64,000 nt of DNA. Source: Tulasnella sp. 424. Taxonomy: Eukaryota > Basidiomycota > Agaricomycetes > Cantharellales > Tulasnellaceae. The stretch covers positions 434,001 through 498,000 of the forward strand of contig WSUB01000002.1 of the NCBI GenBank assembly GCA_019633425.1, in the 5' to 3' direction. Of the stretch, positions 59,563-64,000 are shown piece after piece; positions within the stretch are counted from its first letter, which is position 1; the number at the start of each line of letters is the position of its first letter. The position numbers and the translations under genes were made by a program. Below the pieces are notes generated by a model. It was not told the DNA's origin. It worked only from the letters and a program-made list of their open reading frames with translations, and did no database searches.

Positions 59563-60276
59563 TGTCGATGCCGTTGCTTCAATACGAGATGAAAATTAAG
59601 ATGGTAGTGTAAGAAAGGGACTATAGGTGCAGTAGGAGAGGGATGAGACGTAGTAGGAGAGGGGGAGAGCGGAGGGAGACGAAAAAAAGAGAGGATGGTA
59701 TATTAACTGGCGGGAGTGTGGGCGGGATGGCTGAAGGGAAGCCATCGGCCTGGCTGGCATGCGTGAAACCGACGAGGAAACCGAGTGCATTGTGCTCCAA
59801 GAAAGTTAATTCGTCGCTCCCAAGGTGATCTGCATGAGGTTACTGCGCATGGGGGCGCTGGTTGGGAGGCATTGACAAACGAATGTTGCAACATGGCGGT
59901 CTGCAAAGCTCCCCCGAATCCATGAAGGACGATCGACCTTGGCATGCAAATCGTCGTGGAACCCTTTCGACTGCGAGAAAGACGCCAAGAACACCCTGTA
60001 CGCCAACAACGGAGACTTGTGACATATGGCAACGGCGATCTCAGCCCAATTCGAGGCTTGCCAGCGCAATCCTCCTTCACAGTGCCCAAATGGGGCCGGA
60101 ACAACTTTGAGTTTGTAATCTCCCTCGGTGCGCTTGCATCTTTCTTCTTGAGCAGGGAGCTTGGGAGAGGGCAAGGATCTGCAAGGGAAATACTTTATTT
60201 TTCCGAGCTCCCACGTCGGTTGCATGTTGCGAATTAGTACGCAGACCGGCGGCATTCTCCACCTCCTGAGCCCGTC
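59563..60276. promoter_or_regulatory. Bidirectional promoter region between the GPCR and the F-box gene
   Basis: The two genes diverge across 714 bp. A purine-rich tract on the plus strand at 59630-59700 (many GGGAGA and GAGAGG runs) is a CT-rich tract when read toward the GPCR, just upstream of its ATG, and suits its core promoter. The open frame on the minus strand at 59806-60357 has no recognisable motif and is probably chance. Confidence 0.45.
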
Positions 60277-62056
60277 ATGGCTCTCAAGCGGAGCAGAACA
60301 CCTCATGACGCTCAAGACGGTCCATCTACAAAGCGAAATCGAACTAGTCACCCTCAACCTTCGTTTTATTCCAACTTTCCTCTCAGCTTCAATTCTTGTT
60401 TCTCAGATGAGATAGTCCTTCACATCTTCTCTTATCTCGACTATAGAGAACTATGTACTATACAGACTGTGGACTCGCATTGGGCAAGACTGGCCACTGA
60501 TAACACCCTTTGGAGGCGGCTGTTCCTCAACGACCATCCTAGTCAGCGCTTGAGAGGAGCGAGGGGCTTTTCGTCCCGTTGGGTGTCCGAGACTGCACCT
60601 GGTGGAGGGAGGGAAATCAAGCCGTTGCCTGCCCGACTGGCTTTGGCCGACAATCAGATATATTACTATCCGTTCAAGTGGATGTACAGGTGAATAAGCC
60701 CGTCTTCTCGCAGCTGCAGAAAGGCTCAGCGCTTCGAGTTTATTCCGTATGGGATTGCAGAGTAAGCCGTAATTGGAGAAATGGTGAGCATATCACAAGG
60801 CCGATGATCTGTAGGTGTCCATTGCAAACTTAACTTTATTTCCTCTGCCAGGCCGATGTTCGTACGAGAGACTGCCACCGAACGATGCTTTCGCCGCATT
60901 GGGGCCAACCTCGCCTAGCGTGCCGACGTCATGTCGCACTTCACGCCTCATCTTGGCTGGCGAGGTTGTCATCTACGCCTCCGACTCCAGCCATTCTGAG
61001 AACACGTTGGTCATTCAATGTCCCGGGCACCCCGCCTATTCAATTCCTTGCCAAGAAACCATCACCTGCCTCACCCTCGACCATTCCCCACCAAACGTCC
61101 CCCGTCCAACCCGCACGTCTGACATTCATGTCGCGTGCTTTTACTCCAATGGGCAATTCTCTATCTTCTCCATACCACCGGCTCATCCCTCCCAAGCATC
61201 AGAGACGTTCCGATGTCTCCGACCTCAAAGGTCGAGGTCGGGTAGTCCGGCGGCCGTTCACCACGCAGCTTATCGACACCCTCTGCTTATAACATTAAGC
61301 GAGGAGCTTGACCTCTCTATATGGGATGTGGCGACGCCTGGTCAATCATTTGCACGCCCGATCGACACGTACCGCTCATATTCATCCTTCCCGCCCCTAT
61401 CAATGTCTCTTTCCTCCAGCTCATCTGCTGAAGTTGACGAAGAGACGTGGAAACTCTTACTCGTCTACTGTACTCCAGTCTACCCCTCACACTGGTTGCC
61501 CTCAGCATCGGAACTCACGCTCTCAAGAGCCAGCATCGGCCGACCGAACAGATCGACCCCCGCCATTACGGGCTCACGCAAGTCCAAATCACTGGTCGCA
61601 GCAAATGGATGGGTGTCCGATGACCAACGAGCAGAAATGGAAGCTGAGTGGGCTCGAAAAGTGGGGTCTGTGGACGTCGTTGAAACCGATGGCAAGTTCC
61701 TCGTCGCGGCTGCCGGCAAAGGTGACAATACGTTGCAAGTTTACCGGTTGCACTATCGCGGCGAGCTCAGGCTGTCGTATTTGCGAACGCTGGAAGGACA
61801 CCCCGGTGGGATCGCGGCCATGAAGGTGGCTGACGGGAGGTGCGTGAGCGTTGGTAGAGATGGGGCATTGAAGGTGTGGGACTTGGAGGCTGGTTGGGAT
61901 GTAGAGGTAGATTCATGGAGAGATTATAGCGCTCGAGAGGAGGAGGGGCTGGAGGGGCTAACGAGGAAGATGGCGGATGTTGCCTTTGATGAGAGGAGGG
62001 TTGTTTCAGTGGACAGAGGGACTGGATCTGTCGGGATTTGGAGGTTTGATCTCTAG
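60277..62056 (+). CDS. F-box protein with WD-like repeats
   Basis: This is probably a substrate-recognition subunit of an SCF ubiquitin ligase, 546 residues from exons 60277-60689, 60761-60783 (23 nt) and 60852-62056. The F-box reads FSDEIVLHIFSYLDYRELCT with the following WARLATDNTLWRRLF, at about residues 45-85. The C-terminal third has weak WD-type blades: ELDLSIWDVA, RTLEGHPGGIAAMKVADGR, CVSVGRDGALKVWDLEAGW and GSVGIWRF. The middle part (GEVVIYASDS, PCQETITCLTL) could be degenerate blades. The 23-nt middle exon is needed to keep phase and encodes VSRNWRNG, a motif in which Trp-Arg repeats precede the propeller in related F-box/WD proteins. No substrate can be named. Confidence 0.85.
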
Positions 62057-62658
62057 AAAATCTTTATCGGTGGTATCTTTGTTAATTCTTGACTGCGGTA
62101 ATCTTCATCCTCTGTTCCAGTGGTTTCGACAAACTTGGGTGCTTGATTTGTTTATCTGTGCTTGTTGAGAGACCGTTCAGGGTCCGATTTCAGTCCACAA
62201 CCAAACCTCATTCTCGCTCGACTCCCCGACGCAAAAGGCCTGTACGCCTCGAGGCACCGACCAAGACCTTCTAAACCGAAAGCTCCATTAGATAGATTGG
62301 GAAGAGAGAGTGATCAACCTGCCGGAGGCGATATCGCGTTATCTCGGTGCGCTGAACCTGGTTTTCTCGTCAATCTCTCCATTCGGTCGGGGCTGAACAA
62401 CCCTTCCTCAATTGCCCCAGAATAACCGACTCTTGATAGTACCCCAATCCGTTCAACATCAAAGAACGAGGAGCACACGGGCGAAATAGGCACTCTTCCC
62501 ATTCAATTTTCTCCCCTTTTTCATCCGTTCCCGGCCGTCACATCAAAAATCCGGATCCGAAGATTGAAGCCTCTGCGTCCTCGAATTCGAACCACAATCA
62601 CCCGCTTACCTCCAGTATCGCACGAATCTCCCCGCCCCCTCCTCTCGTATAAACAACA
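62057..62658. other. Non-coding gap before the DUF262 gene
   Basis: It holds the 3' UTR of the F-box gene and the promoter and leader of the DUF262 gene. A C/T-rich run at about 62590-62645 precedes the ATG. Short open frames such as 62162-62425 have no family features. Confidence 0.5.
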
Positions 62659-64000
62659 ATGGACTACGACAGCGATCTAACCGACCTGAGCGAAGAGTAC
62701 GCCCCGGGACCCTCTAATGGCAAGAAAACCACTACTGCCAAACCTGGCTATAAACCTCGGAACGTCTTGCGCCCTCCAAAGACGAGCACGTACTCGGCTT
62801 GGTCGCTCTACGAGTGGATTCAGAGTGGAGTAATCGAGTTGGAACCCGAGTGAGTGTCCCGTCTGGCAGTGTTTTCCACCGTTGCATACATATCGACTCG
62901 CTCCCTTTCCCTTTCTTTGATGCATAGATATCAACGTGACGTAGTGTGGCCAGATGCGAAGCAAACCAAGTTGATTGACTCTATCCTCGTAAGACCTCTT
63001 GGTTCCTGAGCCGCCAGAATGCTGATTCGATGGTGATTTTCCGGGGGATTCGTTGCTTCAACCAGCGCAACTTTTACATCCCACCTATCATCTTCAGTCA
63101 GTAAACCGTTCTTAATCTGGCCTTTTCTATCTCGCGCTCATTATCGGCGTTCCTTTGTCCTTGCGCATGTAGGGGTCATGGAAGACTCGGACGGATATGA
63201 GAGGAGGGTATGCATTGATGGCAAGCAGCGGCTTACATCCCTCCAGCGGTTCATGGACGGGATAATCCCGTACGTTGTCTTGCTCGTTACCATTTGGTCC
63301 AGGTGCTGAAGGGTTGTGTCTGATCTTGCCAATAGACATGTCGACGCGTACGTGGCACCTGTGTTGAAAACCACGCGAAACAGTATTACTCAATTGCTTT
63401 GCTTTCTTCTCCTCAGTGACGACAAGAAAAAACATTGGTTCAAAGCCGGCACGGGAAAGAGGAATATCCTCCCAGATTGGTTAATAGGCTCGTTTAAGCA
63501 GAAGCAGTTGGTTTGCGTGGAGTGAGGTTTCCCATGTGACTGTGGATACTACCCCTGGGCTGACTCGTACACGTCTCAGATACTATGATCTCGATGGGAT
63601 GTGGGAACGGGAAATCTTCCAGGTTGGTTGGATGCGTGGAGCTATTTTTTCGTGTTGTATAATCTGTTGACATATTGTTCACTTATTTTGCAGAGAGTTG
63701 TAAGTTCCTTTCCCGGCAATGAGGTTGATCTCTCTTAACGAAGAGAAAAACTTTGATTAGCAACTCGGCATGCCCTTACAACCTGCGGAGCGTATGGCTG
63801 CCCATGTTGGGCCTTGGGCCATGTTTGCAACGCAGATCAAGCAGCAATATTTGAGCACCGATAGCGACATGTGGAAATACTGGTCAATTGACATCTCCCG
63901 CGCCAAAGACTTTCAATACTCGGCCCAGATAATCATGGGCTTGTACACTTTACCCGAGCGATGCAACTTTGCTACCCAAACCCTCGACAAGTGGCTTCAA
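62659..64000 (+). CDS. DUF262/GmrSD N-terminal-like protein (partial, runs off the right edge)
   Basis: This is the 5' part of a gene whose product starts with an acidic tail (MDYDSDLTDLSEEYAPGPSN) and a DUF262-type domain, a ParB-related fold best known from the DNA-modification-dependent GmrSD restriction enzymes of bacteria. Domain landmarks are YSAWSLYEWIQSGVIELEPE, YQRDVVWPDAKQTKLIDSIL, the core IDGKQRLTSLQRFMDG (DGQQR in most relatives, here DGKQR), and WLIGSFKQKQLVCVEYYDLD with EREIFQRVQLGMPLQPAERM. At least eight introns are present, one flanking a 6-nt exon (AGAGTT at about 63693-63698). The C-terminus lies outside the window. Family placement is firm on DGKQR and YQR. The role in fungi is not known to me. 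Confidence 0.8.

Noticed and set aside
59806..60357. 183-codon minus-strand open frame overlapping the F-box gene 5' end
   Set aside because: It overlaps the firm F-box coding start on the other strand and shows no domain.

Overview
The window is nuclear DNA from a filamentous fungus, almost certainly a basidiomycete and probably one of the Agaricomycotina. The reasons are the very dense short spliceosomal introns (mostly 45-75 nt, with GTNNGT donors and CTRAY branch points), the closely packed genes on both strands, the gene content (chitin synthase, Zn2Cys6 regulator, Elongator partner KTI12, Ski3, MDM31-type mitochondrial protein, fungal GPCR) and two dual-module hybrid histidine kinases, a kinase type known from basidiomycetes. 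No species name can be given from the sequence alone. I saw no transposon, tRNA, rRNA or CRISPR array.

Layout, left to right: the 3' end of a chitin synthase gene (2-463, +); a DBP7-type DEAD-box helicase for 60S ribosome assembly (719-3424, +); a Zn2Cys6 transcription factor (3668-6368, -); an ELL-type RNA polymerase II elongation factor (7436-10224, -); KTI12 (11514-12656, -), head to head with an MDM31/MDM32 inner mitochondrial membrane protein (12951-15786, +); a small secreted Ser/Pro/Asn-rich protein (16397-17772, +); actin-related protein ARP6 (18803-20899, +); an amidohydrolase-like protein that seems to have lost its metal ligands (21032-22382, +); a GH47 alpha-1,2-mannosidase (22616-25446, -); two unfamiliar basic, low-complexity, probably nuclear proteins (26991-28999 and 30379-32045, +); Ski3 (32374-37540, +); a short LETM1-domain protein (37785-39216, +); two tandem dual hybrid histidine kinases (39515-46860 and 47653-54948, +); ornithine aminotransferase (55324-57381, +); a seven-helix receptor (57697-59562, -), head to head with an F-box/WD-repeat protein (60277-62056, +); and the 5' part of a DUF262/GmrSD-type protein that runs off the right edge (62659-64000, +).

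Most of the window is ordinary housekeeping sequence and the genes do not form one pathway. The part most worth attention is the 15.4 kb kinase pair. Each gene encodes one soluble protein with two complete kinase modules in series: PAS-GAF-HisKA-HATPase-REC, then PAS-coiled coil-HisKA-HATPase-REC. All the phosphorylation and ATP-binding motifs I could check are present in both modules of both copies. The copies share almost every intron position (about 41 each). They differ in places, for example in a GC-AG intron that appears only in the second copy.

All gene models were spliced by eye, checking reading phase across each intron given and matching to the remembered family consensus. Internal boundaries are predictions, while the outer starts and stops are mostly firm. 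Starts are less certain for the LETM1-domain and MDM31-like genes.
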